The notes under the pieces were generated by a model that saw only the letters and a list, made by a program, of their open reading frames with translations, did no database searches and was not told the DNA's origin. Shown here one piece after another: positions 1 through 8,446 of a stretch of DNA of 47,571 nucleotides. The stretch comes from Planctomycetota bacterium (GTDB taxonomy: Bacteria; Planctomycetota; Phycisphaerae; Sedimentisphaerales; Anaerobacaceae). Both the position numbers and the translations under genes were made by a program. Location: positions 1-47,571 of the forward strand of contig VRUK01000037.1 of NCBI GenBank assembly GCA_019456195.1, given 5' to 3'. Positions within the stretch are counted from its first letter, which is position 1; every line of letters starts with the position of its first letter.

Positions 1-2
1 TT

Positions 3-1619
3 GCCCTTGCCATCATTGCCATTGTGTTTACGCTCTATGCCTTCTTAGGCCCTTATATGCCGTCGATATTTGCCTTTCGGGGTGTGTCGCTGAGGAGGTA
101 TCTCAGTCAGATTGCTCTATCGACGGAAGGGATTTATGGTATCCCGCTTCACGTCTCAGCCAATACAGTTTTTCTGTTTGTATTATTCGGGTCAATGCTT
201 GATAAGATTGGGGCCGGACATTTCTTTAATGATCTTGCGCTCTCTTTACTTGGTCGATTTAAGGGCGGCGCAGCAAAGGCTGCCGTTATCTCAAGCGGAT
301 TAACAGGTCTTTTCTCAGGCTCAAGTATTGCCAATGTTGTTACAACGGGAACGTTTACAATTCCCTTAATGAAGAAGTGCGGCTATCCCGGAAAGATTGC
401 GGCGGCAACCGAGGTTGCTGCAAGTACCAACGGCCAGTTAATGCCTCCCATAATGGGAGCAGCGGCATTTATTATTGCCGAGTATCTGGGCATAGATTAC
501 CTTGATGTTGTAAAGGCTGCTGTTGTTCCTGCTTTAGTGTCTTATTTTGCTTTATTTTATATCGCACATCTTGAGGCTTCAAAACTCGGAATGAAAGGCC
601 TGCCGAAATCTGACCTTCCCAGATTTCTTACAGTGCTGAAAAACGGATTTCATTACCTTATCCCCCTGTTTGTTTTGATATATGAATTGATAATTATGCG
701 TCATAGTCCCAATTTGGCGGCTTTTAATGCAATACTCATACTAATAGCGATTACCTTTATACAGGAAATTTTCAAAGCGCTAAAGAATGGCACAGCCGTT
801 ACAAAGGCGGCGATTAAAAGCGTCAGCACAATAGCTGAAGGATTAATTGCAGGTTCGAGGAATATGCTCACTGTCGCATTAGCAACTGCTACTGCAGGTA
901 TTATTGTTGGCATCGTTTTCATGGGGCCAAGTGGTATGGTTGTTGAGATTGTAACAAGACTTTCTTTCGGTTATATATTCCCTGTGTTATTAATAACGGC
1001 AATTGCAAGTCTGATACTTGGAATGGGACTGCCAACAACGGCAACATATATTGTTATGGCAACAATTACAGTCCCTGTAATCAGAGAACTAAGCCCTACA
1101 AACGGTGTAGGATTTATCCTTATCCCTCCAATAGCTGCTCATTTATTCTGTTTCTATTTTGGTATTCTTGCCGATGATACCCCACCGGTGGGACTTGCCG
1201 CCTATGCTGCTGCTGCTATTGCAAAATCCGATCCCATATCAACGGGAATACAGGCTTTCATATATGATTTGAGGACAGCCGTTATTCCGTTTATGTTTGT
1301 GTTTAATACCGAGCTTGTCCTTCACCAAATCAATAACTGGCCTCAGGCACTGCTGATTTTCGTAATGGCGATATTCGGAGCGTTTGCTTTTACAAATGCG
1401 GTGCAGGGATGGTTCGTGACAAGAAACAAATGGTATGAGATTCCCTTGTTTCTTATCGCTTCACTTATATTGTTCTGGCCTGCTATCGTAACGAAGATTT
1501 TCAATCTCGATTACAGCTTCAGATATTATATGTATATTGCGGGGATAGCTATTTACGGTTTATCTTATCTTATCCAGAAGCTAAGGCTTAAAGCATTGGA
1601 AGGGCAGGCCACAAATTGA
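3..1619 (+). CDS. TRAP transporter permease, fused 4TM/12TM type (5' truncated)
   Basis: Integral membrane permease of a tripartite ATP-independent periplasmic transporter, which uses an ion gradient to import organic acids delivered by a periplasmic binding protein. The reading frame is open to the window edge, so the gene starts upstream; the GTG at 24 is only an internal codon. The visible 539 residues are almost continuous hydrophobic helices. They carry the DctM-like segments of the fused family: a GSSIANVVTTGTFTIP stretch, the ASTNGQLMPPIMGAAAF stretch and LGMGLPTTATYIVMA, followed by ADDTPPVGLAAYAAA. The combination is typical of the TAXI-type fused TRAP permeases (TIGR02123-like). The solute receptor gene is not in the window and would be expected just upstream. 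The ligand cannot be predicted. Confidence 0.93.
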   Translation, partial: ALAIIAIVFTLYAFLGPYMPSIFAFRGVSLRRYLSQIALSTEGIYGIPLHVSANTVFLFVLFGSMLDKIGAGHFFNDLALSLLGRFKGGAAKAAVISSGLTGLFSGSSIANVVTTGTFTIPLMKKCGYPGKIAAATEVAASTNGQLMPPIMGAAAFIIAEYLGIDYLDVVKAAVVPALVSYFALFYIAHLEASKLGMKGLPKSDLPRFLTVLKNGFHYLIPLFVLIYELIIMRHSPNLAAFNAILILIAITFIQEIFKALKNGTAVTKAAIKSVSTIAEGLIAGSRNMLTVALATATAGIIVGIVFMGPSGMVVEIVTRLSFGYIFPVLLITAIASLILGMGLPTTATYIVMATITVPVIRELSPTNGVGFILIPPIAAHLFCFYFGILADDTPPVGLAAYAAAAIAKSDPISTGIQAFIYDLRTAVIPFMFVFNTELVLHQINNWPQALLIFVMAIFGAFAFTNAVQGWFVTRNKWYEIPLFLIASLILFWPAIVTKIFNLDYSFRYYMYIAGIAIYGLSYLIQKLRLKALEGQATN

Positions 1620-1830
1620 AATATTTTTCAAAATATATGCTTAATTCTACAACCAACTACTGTATATTTCAAGCAAATTAAGACTAAAGTATATACCTTC
1701 GGCGGCCAAACTTAAATCTGCGATATGATTATTCCTAAAACATAAACTAACTCTTTCTTGAGCCTGTGGAAGAAAATTGTTGATATGTCGCTTCTGTTGT
1801 GAAATAATGTATCGCCTTATGAATGTTAAG

Positions 1831-3225
1831 ATGAAAAAAATATTGGTCGCAGTTTTATTCAGCATTTGTCTTGGCAGTTTTGCTAAAGCGGATTTAGCGA
1901 AGCGAATTAATGGTATTATCAGCAGTTCTTTACAGCAGAAAGTTCAATTTTCCATTCATATCATAAAGGCAGATTCCGGCAGTACGGTATATGGACATAA
2001 TGCGGGGGAGTTGATGATACCGGCTTCGAACATGAAAATAATCACCTCTGCATCGGCACTGAAATATCTGGGATCTGATTATGAATACACAACAAAGGTT
2101 GGTCTTTGTGATGATACCCTTGTAGTAATAGGAAGCGGAGACCCACTGTTGGGGGATGAAAAAACAGATGCTAAATATGGGCGGGAAAAAGGCTGGCTCT
2201 TCAAAGACATAGCACAACTCTTAAAACGAAATAACATAAAAGCCATTGAAGACATTATTGTTGACAGTAGTGTTTTTGACGATCAGCGCGTCCATCCGAA
2301 CTGGTCTAAAAGTGAACTGAACAAATGGTATGCCTGTGAAGTAAGCGGCTTGAATTTCAATGATAATTGTATAGCGATAAGCACGAAGAAAACCGGCAAC
2401 AAAGTGGCGGTTTTTCTCGATCCTCAGACCTCTTTTGTAAAGTTCGACAATAAAGTTAAGCCGATTTCAAAGGGCACAAGTGCTGTAGGGACTTATAGGA
2501 ATAAAGAGCCTAATAAGATTGTCATTTACGGCAAATGCCGGAACAGAGTCGGGCCGTTTGACGTTGCAATTGAAAGGCCGGCAGCATTTTTTGGATTTCT
2601 GCTGTACGAGAATCTCACAAAAGCGGGAATAAAGACAAATGGCCATCTCATAGAAAAAACGCTTGACGATCACACCAATTTCCAGCTGCTCAGCCAATAT
2701 TCAACTTCACTAAAAGATTGTTTGGCGCGTTGTAATAAGAACAGTCTCGGATTGGCAGCCGAATCGTTGTTCAAGACAATCGCCGCCAATAATAATCCTG
2801 ACGGAAAGCACGGTAGCTGGGATCGAGGCAGGGAGTTGGTTTCTGAATTTCTCATGGGACTTGGTATCGATAAAAGCCAGTTTTATATCGATGACGCAAG
2901 CGGCCTGAGCAGGAAAAACGAGCTTAGCTCTTATGCAATTACAAAGGTGTTGTTGGATGTGTATCATAGCGACAATTGGAACCTGTATAAGGATTCACTC
3001 GCGGTAGGGGGGGTAGATGGGACAATTGCCAAATATTTCAAAGAGCAAAAGTACAAAGGTAAAATCTCAGGCAAGACCGGATATATAAACAGCGTCAAAT
3101 CATTTTCAGGGGTATGCAGCACTGAACAGGGCGATTATATATTCTCCATTCTCACCAACAATACCAACGGCAAAACCCGTGGAGTAATCAACAACATCGC
3201 AAAGGCAATTATTGATGATGAGTAG
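1831..3225 (+). CDS. dacB: D-alanyl-D-alanine carboxypeptidase/endopeptidase, PBP4 family (S13)
   Basis: Periplasmic penicillin-binding protein that trims or cleaves peptidoglycan cross-links. Starting at the ATG at 1831 gives a clean signal peptide (MKKILVAVLFSICLG, then SFAKA). In-frame ATGs at 1777, 1807 and 1819 are possible but would put polar residues before it, and no start has a strong Shine-Dalgarno. The SxxK nucleophile motif is SNMK (Ser66, Lys69), the DASGLSRKN stretch is the usual S13 signature, and KTG is at 415-417. The SxN motif aligns with SLG (in NSLGLAAES), so the conserved Asn appears replaced by Gly. Length (464 aa) is normal for the family. It follows the TRAP gene by about 210 bp and converges on the cobO operon. 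Its presence agrees with the peptidoglycan now accepted in planctomycetes. Confidence 0.92.
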   Translation: MKKILVAVLFSICLGSFAKADLAKRINGIISSSLQQKVQFSIHIIKADSGSTVYGHNAGELMIPASNMKIITSASALKYLGSDYEYTTKVGLCDDTLVVIGSGDPLLGDEKTDAKYGREKGWLFKDIAQLLKRNNIKAIEDIIVDSSVFDDQRVHPNWSKSELNKWYACEVSGLNFNDNCIAISTKKTGNKVAVFLDPQTSFVKFDNKVKPISKGTSAVGTYRNKEPNKIVIYGKCRNRVGPFDVAIERPAAFFGFLLYENLTKAGIKTNGHLIEKTLDDHTNFQLLSQYSTSLKDCLARCNKNSLGLAAESLFKTIAANNNPDGKHGSWDRGRELVSEFLMGLGIDKSQFYIDDASGLSRKNELSSYAITKVLLDVYHSDNWNLYKDSLAVGGVDGTIAKYFKEQKYKGKISGKTGYINSVKSFSGVCSTEQGDYIFSILTNNTNGKTRGVINNIAKAIIDDE

Positions 3226-3239
3226 ATAGCAGACAGGGA

Positions 3240-3848
3240 TTACTTTTCAATGCCTAATCTGGCCATAATACCTTTTTGGTAGTAGTGTTTGACCTCTTTC
3301 ATCTCCGTTACAACATCATCGCAGTCCAGTAGAAAAGGGTGTGCATATCTACCCGTTATGACCAATTCCACATCAATTGGTTTAGATGCTATAAGCTCCA
3401 CCAGCTTTTCAATCGTGAACAAGTTACATTGAACAGCAATATTTGCCTCATCGAGAACAACCACATCATAGACACCGCCTGCAAGGGCCTGCTTTATTTC
3501 AGTCAGTCCACATTGGGCCGCATCAATATCTTCCTGAGACGGTTCTCCTTTTATAAAACGACCTCGGCCGTACTGTTTGACAGCGATTTGTTCAGAAAGC
3601 ATCTTCAAGGCGCTGATTTCACTGTAGGCGGTTCCTTTGATGAACTGTGTAAAAAGCACCCGCATGCCCGCACCGGCGGCCCGTATGGCCAATCCGATAG
3701 CTGCTGTTGTTTTGCCTTTGCCATTGCCGGTATATACGTGTACGTATCCTTTATTGAGCTTATTGCGTTTGGTCTTCCGTGACTGATTTTCCATCATATC
3801 TCTCTTGGGTCGAACCTTTAAACATTCGTTTTCTTCTTTAGCTGTCAT
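3240..3848 (-). CDS. cobO: Cob(I)alamin adenosyltransferase, CobO/BtuR type
   Basis: Transfers the adenosyl group of ATP to reduced corrinoid to make adenosylcobalamin. The Walker A motif GNGKGKTT lies at residues 41-48, preceded by KGYVHVYT. A VVLDEANIA stretch supplies the Walker B/DE region and ELVITGRYAH is the usual downstream family motif. At 202 aa it is normal length, with a basic N-terminal extension of about 34 residues; a shorter start at a later Met is possible. Its ATG overlaps the stop codon of the MetE-like gene (ATGA), so it is translationally coupled as the last gene of the riboswitch operon. A B12 salvage role under a B12-responsive leader fits well. Confidence 0.95.
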   Translation of the reverse strand: MTAKEENECLKVRPKRDMMENQSRKTKRNKLNKGYVHVYTGNGKGKTTAAIGLAIRAAGAGMRVLFTQFIKGTAYSEISALKMLSEQIAVKQYGRGRFIKGEPSQEDIDAAQCGLTEIKQALAGGVYDVVVLDEANIAVQCNLFTIEKLVELIASKPIDVELVITGRYAHPFLLDCDDVVTEMKEVKHYYQKGIMARLGIEK

Positions 3849-4540
3849 AATTCTGTGGAAATCTCTAATAAGTTGTTAAGATTGACTTGGCAATCATCAA
3901 TGCTATAGAACTTCGGCCCCATACCACATGGTAACGTCAACAAATCACCTTCCTGGAAATCTTTGACATCCTCTTTTGTTTTCGTTCCCCATGCGATTTT
4001 CTTGCTGTTCCGATATCCTGGATATTTGGTAATGTCATATTGTGAGGCATCGAAGCTGATAATTTCAATTTCAGAACGGAATAATTCGTCCCAGTTCATA
4101 TTTCCGCAAACATGTACGCCCGGCGTAACGTCGAAACTCCCGAAAAGCGCTGACCATAGCTGCTGGTAATCAAACCCTACCTGTCCCAGAGCAGGCTCAT
4201 CCAGAAAAAGAATGACTTCTCCTGCATTCAGGCCATTGGTGACTGCATCAATGTGTTGGCAGGCCCTTGAGATGGCTTCATCCTGGTCATATCCGCTGAG
4301 AATAAGCGTCGCCGGACCTACACATTGTATTTTGACTGTCTCATAACCCTGAGTCATTTTCTTGAAGGTTTCGAGACAGCTCAAATTGCCGGGCTTTTCA
4401 ATGTAATCCAGCATGGCATCACCGAGCTTGGGAAGTTCCGGCAGAAATGGTATATCATGCCGGAGGCTGTATTCTACAGCCTTGTCAACATCCTCGTATG
4501 GCAAGGAGCCAACCTGTGTTACTATTTTTCTTTTGCTCAT
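3845..4540 (-). CDS. MetE-core-like methyltransferase (UROD/MetE superfamily)
   Basis: A 231-residue single-barrel protein related to the C-terminal catalytic half of cobalamin-independent methionine synthase and to uroporphyrinogen decarboxylase. Visible signatures are VGSLP at the N-terminus (residues 10-14), VKIQCVGPATL, LFLDEPAL (111-118) and HVCGN, whose His143 and Cys145 match the zinc-binding HxC of MetE. A later Cys205 in LPCGMG could be the last zinc ligand. The N-terminal folate-binding half of MetE is absent; full MetE has about 750 residues and reported core-MetE proteins about 300 or more, so this is short even for that class. The start follows an AAGGTGAG ribosome site. It lies 30 bp after thyX and overlaps cobO, so a corrinoid methyl donor is a reasonable inference; the acceptor is unknown. 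Confidence 0.8.
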   Translation of the reverse strand: MSKRKIVTQVGSLPYEDVDKAVEYSLRHDIPFLPELPKLGDAMLDYIEKPGNLSCLETFKKMTQGYETVKIQCVGPATLILSGYDQDEAISRACQHIDAVTNGLNAGEVILFLDEPALGQVGFDYQQLWSALFGSFDVTPGVHVCGNMNWDELFRSEIEIISFDASQYDITKYPGYRNSKKIAWGTKTKEDVKDFQEGDLLTLPCGMGPKFYSIDDCQVNLNNLLEISTEL

Positions 4541-4570
4541 TTTATGTTCTCACCTTGCTATGAACCTGCA

Positions 4571-5332
4571 TTATTCTGTTTCAATTAACGTTTCCGACAC
4601 GGCATTGTGTCGTTTCTTAATCTGGCTATAATGGCCACATGACTTTTTCCCTTCCGGGCAGCTTTGCAGTCGAATGCACTTTGGGCCGGCTTTTCCGAAA
4701 ATTGCCGGACAGGTATTTTTGACGAGTTTCAACATTTCACCGGCCACATTTCGTATTTCCCACTGGGCACGCATGCACAGCCGTTCCTCGAAAAAGTGCA
4801 GGAGTTCTCTGGCATTCATTGTAACAAGAATCTTGGTCTCACATGCGTTTGGCAATATGTAACGAGCGTCCTCATTGGCTTTTTCTCCTTCCCGGCCAAT
4901 CGCATCTCTGAGTTTAGCATACCTCTCGGCAATCAGACCCATTGTTTGCTCGAAGTAGGTGACAGCGTCCATTTGCTCTCCGTCAATCTCCAGTGTTTTG
5001 CCTTCAAAATCCGGAGGAACAATATATTCAAAACATTTGTGATCGACATAACGCTGACTGCGCTGTGAATAACTCGCGATTCGGTGCCTTACCAATTGAT
5101 GGGTCATAGCGCGGGATACACCTTCTATATAGAAGGTGAAGACAGCATGTTCTATTGGACTTGTATGTCCCATTCGCATCAGTTTCTGCACAAATTCACC
5201 GGCAACCTTCGAATCTGAACGGAAAATCTGCTGAGTATTCTGCGCATAGCAGAGTTTTCCAGCAGAAGCAATCAGTTCTTCCGATTCATTTGTCGCTCTG
5301 ACGAGTGTAACTTTGGTTTTGACATGTCCCAT
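4571..5332 (-). CDS. thyX: FAD-dependent thymidylate synthase ThyX
   Basis: Makes dTMP from dUMP using methylene-tetrahydrofolate and reduced flavin, releasing tetrahydrofolate directly. The ThyX motif is present as RHRIASYSQRSQRY at residues 82-95, with the dUMP-binding HTSPIEH stretch before it and MNARELLHFFEERLCMRAQWEIR after it. The C-terminus has a Cys-rich tail (CPAIFGKAGPKC, CPEGKKSCG) seen in many bacterial ThyX proteins. An AAGGA ribosome site precedes the ATG. It is the first gene after the cobalamin riboswitch, which is unusual for a thymidylate synthase, and is followed by the MetE-like and cobO genes. Confidence 0.97.
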   Translation of the reverse strand: MGHVKTKVTLVRATNESEELIASAGKLCYAQNTQQIFRSDSKVAGEFVQKLMRMGHTSPIEHAVFTFYIEGVSRAMTHQLVRHRIASYSQRSQRYVDHKCFEYIVPPDFEGKTLEIDGEQMDAVTYFEQTMGLIAERYAKLRDAIGREGEKANEDARYILPNACETKILVTMNARELLHFFEERLCMRAQWEIRNVAGEMLKLVKNTCPAIFGKAGPKCIRLQSCPEGKKSCGHYSQIKKRHNAVSETLIETE

Positions 5333-5556
5333 AGAGCATAATCCTTATAAGCAAAAATATATTTCATGGAAAGGCATTTTCAGAAATAGCCTGCCACGAT
5401 ATCTTATCCAAATTCTTTGACAACTTTATGCGACGAGGAGAGATATTCAGCAGGTATATAGTGCAGCTATTTGCGGGAACCGTCATTTGCACATTCAACT
5501 AACAACTGCCTTGTCCTCGAAAGCGAGGTTGTCATTTCATATCAAACTGATATAGG
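5333..5556 (-). other. Leader between riboswitch aptamer and thyX
   Basis: About 220 nt of non-coding leader on the minus strand. It holds a small perfect hairpin (CCTCG, four-base loop, CGAGG) at 5515-5528, flanked by ACAAC and GTTGT that could extend or compete with it. There is no U-tract, so a classical intrinsic terminator is not visible. The expression platform might act by ribosome-site masking or Rho, but this is inference. No ORF of useful size was found. Confidence 0.4.
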
Positions 5557-5749
5557 CCGTTGGCAGGTCTTCGGGCTTACAGGCATTCCGATTACTTATT
5601 GAACCGGCTTCCTACCGGCCATCGCTTCCCGCCCTAACGAAGGGCAGTGCTTAATGATGGCTTTCGTTCCTAAATACCGCTACGAGTTAGCCCCGGAATC
5701 TAACCGGGTTCCCTCTTATGATGCTCCACAAAGGAGCAAACCAACAGCG
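5557..5749 (-). promoter_or_regulatory. Cobalamin (AdoCbl) riboswitch
   Basis: Read on the minus strand, the aptamer opens with GTTGG (5741-5745), which pairs with CCAAC at 5559-5563 to close P1. A hairpin TTGCTCC/GGAGCA follows. The conserved core is GGGAACCCGGT (around 5703-5714), then ATTCCGGGGCTAA and a CGGT junction. The B12 box GCCCGAAGACCTGCC lies at 5562-5576, close to the published consensus. It precedes thyX, the MetE-like gene and cobO on the same strand, so high cobalamin would be expected to lower their expression. The boundaries are approximate, set from the P1 pairing and the predicted transcription start. Confidence 0.92.
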
Positions 5750-5755
5750 AAATGC

Positions 5756-5784
5756 AACATATCGTGGTTTGAATTAAGTGTCAA
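5756..5784 (-). promoter_or_regulatory. Sigma-70-like promoter of the B12 riboswitch operon
   Basis: On the minus strand a perfect TTGACA (5779-5784) is followed after 17 nt by TATGTT (5756-5761). The predicted transcription start near 5749 falls just at the 5' end of the riboswitch aptamer, which supports both calls. Confidence 0.7.
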
Positions 5785-5839
5785 CGCAAAATATTGGAAT
5801 TCTTGTTTATTCCTCAATTTTCTATGAGCGAAACAGTTT

Positions 5840-7390
5840 CTAAGGCTTGAAATACGCTACGAAACCGTTTTCATAGACTTTTCTTTCCCAGTCAGGCTTG
5901 ACGACAGCTTGAAGGGGGGCTTCAAGAAATGCTAATTTGCCGCGTTCAACGTTAAGTATCACTGCTGAAGGCGGAGTTTTTTCCAGCAATTCTCCGAGTG
6001 TTTTTGGACCTACGGTATGTGTAACACTTCGCTCAGATGGTGACATAGAATCGGCAGCTCTATAGATAATCGCACCGCAGGAAAGCTCCGTATAGATATC
6101 ACAGCCGCCCTCAAGAGCAAGCAGGGGGGCTAAGGTAAGTATGAGTTTTGAGTTTTGAGTTTTGAGTTTTTCGGCGATATCTTTTGAAATCTTATGTATT
6201 TCTATGGGTTCCCATCTTTCAGGTACCAGAACTATCGGAATTCTGTACAGTACAAGCGGGTAAGAAGTTACTGCCACAAATACACACAGACCTACTACAG
6301 CAACTGCTATTTTGAAGTGCATATTAGTGCCGCTTTTGTCGGCAAGTTTTCGCAAATACAGAAGAGGCAAAGCAAAGCCTATTACCAGAAAGGGCACCGG
6401 TATCGCCATGTACTGTCTCCACATTGTAGGCGGAATCAGGGCGATTATTAGGAATGTTAACGGCAGCAGGGCGGCAAGCAACAAGTTTCTGCCGCAGGTT
6501 ATCTTCAATCTGCGGCGAAGGCACACAATCATCAGCGAGAGATAAATCGTTAATACAACAAGTACAAAATATCCCGGCTGTGTAAGGCAGGCAAATGTCA
6601 GCTTGAATTTGTTGAAAACCATTCCTATTTGATGCAGCCATTCGCCATAGAGCATAGGTATTTTGACAAGGTTCAGAAAGAATGCCCGTGGGGCTTGAGC
6701 TATCACCCAAACAGGCCAGGCCGAAACGACAGCAGCGGCAATTAAGAACGGCAGGGCGGTCTTGAATCTTTGTTTTATTGACTCGGCCGGCTGGCTCAGA
6801 ATTATCGCGAAAAATAACAGCTCCACCAAAGCCGTAGTTATACGCATACAACTTGCAAATGTAAGCAGTGCGCCGATGGCTGCAATTCGCCAATATTTTG
6901 ATTTTTGCGTAAAATCGGTGGACACGAACAACCAGAAAGCCAACACAACACAGAATATTACAGCATCATGGTTCCATGCATAGCCGTTGGCATAATCGAC
7001 CAGAGGATTGAATACGTACAGAACAGCTGCTGCCAACCCCAAAAGCATTCCGGTAATTGCAAAAGATTTGAAAATATATCGATATATTCCGACGATACAC
7101 ACCAGCACGAGAAGGTCACAAAATGCAGATAGTAATCTGCCGATGAGCAAATAGTGGGTTGTGTTAAATATTTTCAATAAAGTTGCGCATAGTAACGGGT
7201 GGTAGGGTAGTTGTGCCGCATAGGAAAAATCCCTGTAAATCATCTTGCCCTGCGCCAAAAGGGCACCGGCGGTGCAGTACATCTGTTCATCACGGCTAAG
7301 CGGTTTTGACATACTATTGGCAAAAATTGAAAGTGAAAGGACAATCAGTATGAAGAAAACTAATATATTAATTATTTTTACAGACATCAT
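5840..7390 (-). CDS. GT-C fold membrane glycosyltransferase (PMT/ArnT-like)
   Basis: Polytopic membrane protein of 516 residues. It starts with a hydrophobic helix and has the acidic loop motif SRDEQMYC near residue 33, as in GT-C enzymes that use polyprenyl-phosphate sugars; about ten more hydrophobic segments follow, then a soluble C-terminal region of about 110 residues. Donor and acceptor are unknown. It sits 45 bp after the second CNNM gene on the same strand and may be the last gene of that unit. A run of four GAGTTTT heptamers (6143-6170) lies inside the C-terminal coding region. The start codon has no clear ribosome site; ATG at 7390 or 7387 are both possible. Confidence 0.82.
   Translation of the reverse strand: MMSVKIINILVFFILIVLSLSIFANSMSKPLSRDEQMYCTAGALLAQGKMIYRDFSYAAQLPYHPLLCATLLKIFNTTHYLLIGRLLSAFCDLLVLVCIVGIYRYIFKSFAITGMLLGLAAAVLYVFNPLVDYANGYAWNHDAVIFCVVLAFWLFVSTDFTQKSKYWRIAAIGALLTFASCMRITTALVELLFFAIILSQPAESIKQRFKTALPFLIAAAVVSAWPVWVIAQAPRAFFLNLVKIPMLYGEWLHQIGMVFNKFKLTFACLTQPGYFVLVVLTIYLSLMIVCLRRRLKITCGRNLLLAALLPLTFLIIALIPPTMWRQYMAIPVPFLVIGFALPLLYLRKLADKSGTNMHFKIAVAVVGLCVFVAVTSYPLVLYRIPIVLVPERWEPIEIHKISKDIAEKLKTQNSKLILTLAPLLALEGGCDIYTELSCGAIIYRAADSMSPSERSVTHTVGPKTLGELLEKTPPSAVILNVERGKLAFLEAPLQAVVKPDWERKVYENGFVAYFKP
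6143..6170 (+). repeat. Heptanucleotide repeat GAGTTTT x4 inside the GT-C gene
   Basis: Four uninterrupted copies of GAGTTTT within the coding sequence of the glycosyltransferase, encoding part of the KLKTQNSKL segment on the minus strand. Because the unit is not a multiple of three, gain or loss of one copy would shift the frame. Confidence 0.9.
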
Positions 7391-7435
7391 TAGATTAAAG
7401 TATAAAAAACGAAAATTGGAAATTAATAAATTATT

Positions 7436-8446
7436 TTACCATTCAGCCAGTTCGCCGAGAAGCTCTTCAACTAAATCCTTCATTGTTACAATGCCAATAG
7501 GTTTCTCTTGGCCAGCACGGCCGATTTTAATAACCAGGACGATTTTCTGATTTTCTTTCTGCATAATATTTATCGCATCTGTAACAGTAGTATTCGCGTT
7601 AAGTTTTAGGATTGGTTTTATGAAATTATCCAGAATTGTGAACTGCTCTGAAGAACTTAAGGTTTCATAGATATTTACAAAGCTATTGATATTTCCAGAC
7701 GAGCTCTCTATGACCGGCAGGCGGGAAAACGCATATTTTTTTAATTTGTTCAATAGTGCCGTGTTATCAGAATTCATGTCAACTGTTTGGACATTGTTAA
7801 TAGCAATCATTACGGACCTTATCGGGATGTGCGAAATGCCGACAAGACGGTTTATGATTTCGGTCTGCACCGAACTGAAAATGCCTTCTTCGTGCGTATC
7901 CTGCAGGATTGCCTGGACTTGGTGTCTTTGCGTCGAGGTTATTACTGTTTTGGAAGAAGAAGCCAGGCCTGATAATCTCATCAACAGGCTCGATATGAAT
8001 TTGAGTAGAGGTATGATACCACAGAAGCTTAAGGCTTTGTGGAAAGTGTATAAAAACGGTGACATGTATGGCATAAGCACATCTGAGCGGTAAAAGAAAA
8101 TATTTTTGGGAATTAGTTCTGAAAAAATAAACAGTGTCGGTGCGGTCAAAAGGGTTGCGAAGAATTCAGCAGCGTGTTCTGTCTCCACTTTATTCAAAAA
8201 TATATTGGTGACAATACTTGTGACGAGATAGTAGGCAAGATTTATACCTATCAGCATGGATAGAAGCAGACCGTTGCTGTCCTTCAGACATCTGCCGAGT
8301 ATAACGAAAGATAATTTCTTTTTTTCAATACCCAGTCGTAAGCGAAGCCGGCTGAGTCGATACATACCTGTTTCACAACCGGAAAAAAAGCTCGAAAGAA
8401 TAACGAAGAACGTAATTGCGATTATTAATGATATACTATTTATCAT
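7436..8446 (-). CDS. CNNM/DUF21-CBS membrane protein, short paralogue
   Basis: Hemolysin C/CorC-like membrane protein with an N-terminal DUF21 transmembrane domain (FFVILSSFFSGCETGMYRLS is the family's first helix with its conserved SGxE) and a C-terminal CBS pair (about residues 195-330). It lacks the CorC_HlyC domain present in its upstream neighbour. The family is linked to magnesium or cobalt efflux and ion homeostasis, but the substrate here is unknown. The ATG at 8446 overlaps the stop of the upstream gene by 11 bp and was preferred to an in-frame TTG at 8464. It is the second of two adjacent paralogues. Confidence 0.9.
   Translation of the reverse strand: MINSISLIIAITFFVILSSFFSGCETGMYRLSRLRLRLGIEKKKLSFVILGRCLKDSNGLLLSMLIGINLAYYLVTSIVTNIFLNKVETEHAAEFFATLLTAPTLFIFSELIPKNIFFYRSDVLMPYMSPFLYTFHKALSFCGIIPLLKFISSLLMRLSGLASSSKTVITSTQRHQVQAILQDTHEEGIFSSVQTEIINRLVGISHIPIRSVMIAINNVQTVDMNSDNTALLNKLKKYAFSRLPVIESSSGNINSFVNIYETLSSSEQFTILDNFIKPILKLNANTTVTDAINIMQKENQKIVLVIKIGRAGQEKPIGIVTMKDLVEELLGELAEW

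Noticed and set aside
24..26. GTG as start of the TRAP permease
   Set aside because: The frame is open to the window edge and the family protein is longer, so this is an internal codon.
6324..6893. 189-codon minus-strand ORF inside the GT-C gene
   Set aside because: Alternative frame of the glycosyltransferase with Cys/Arg-rich nonsense composition.
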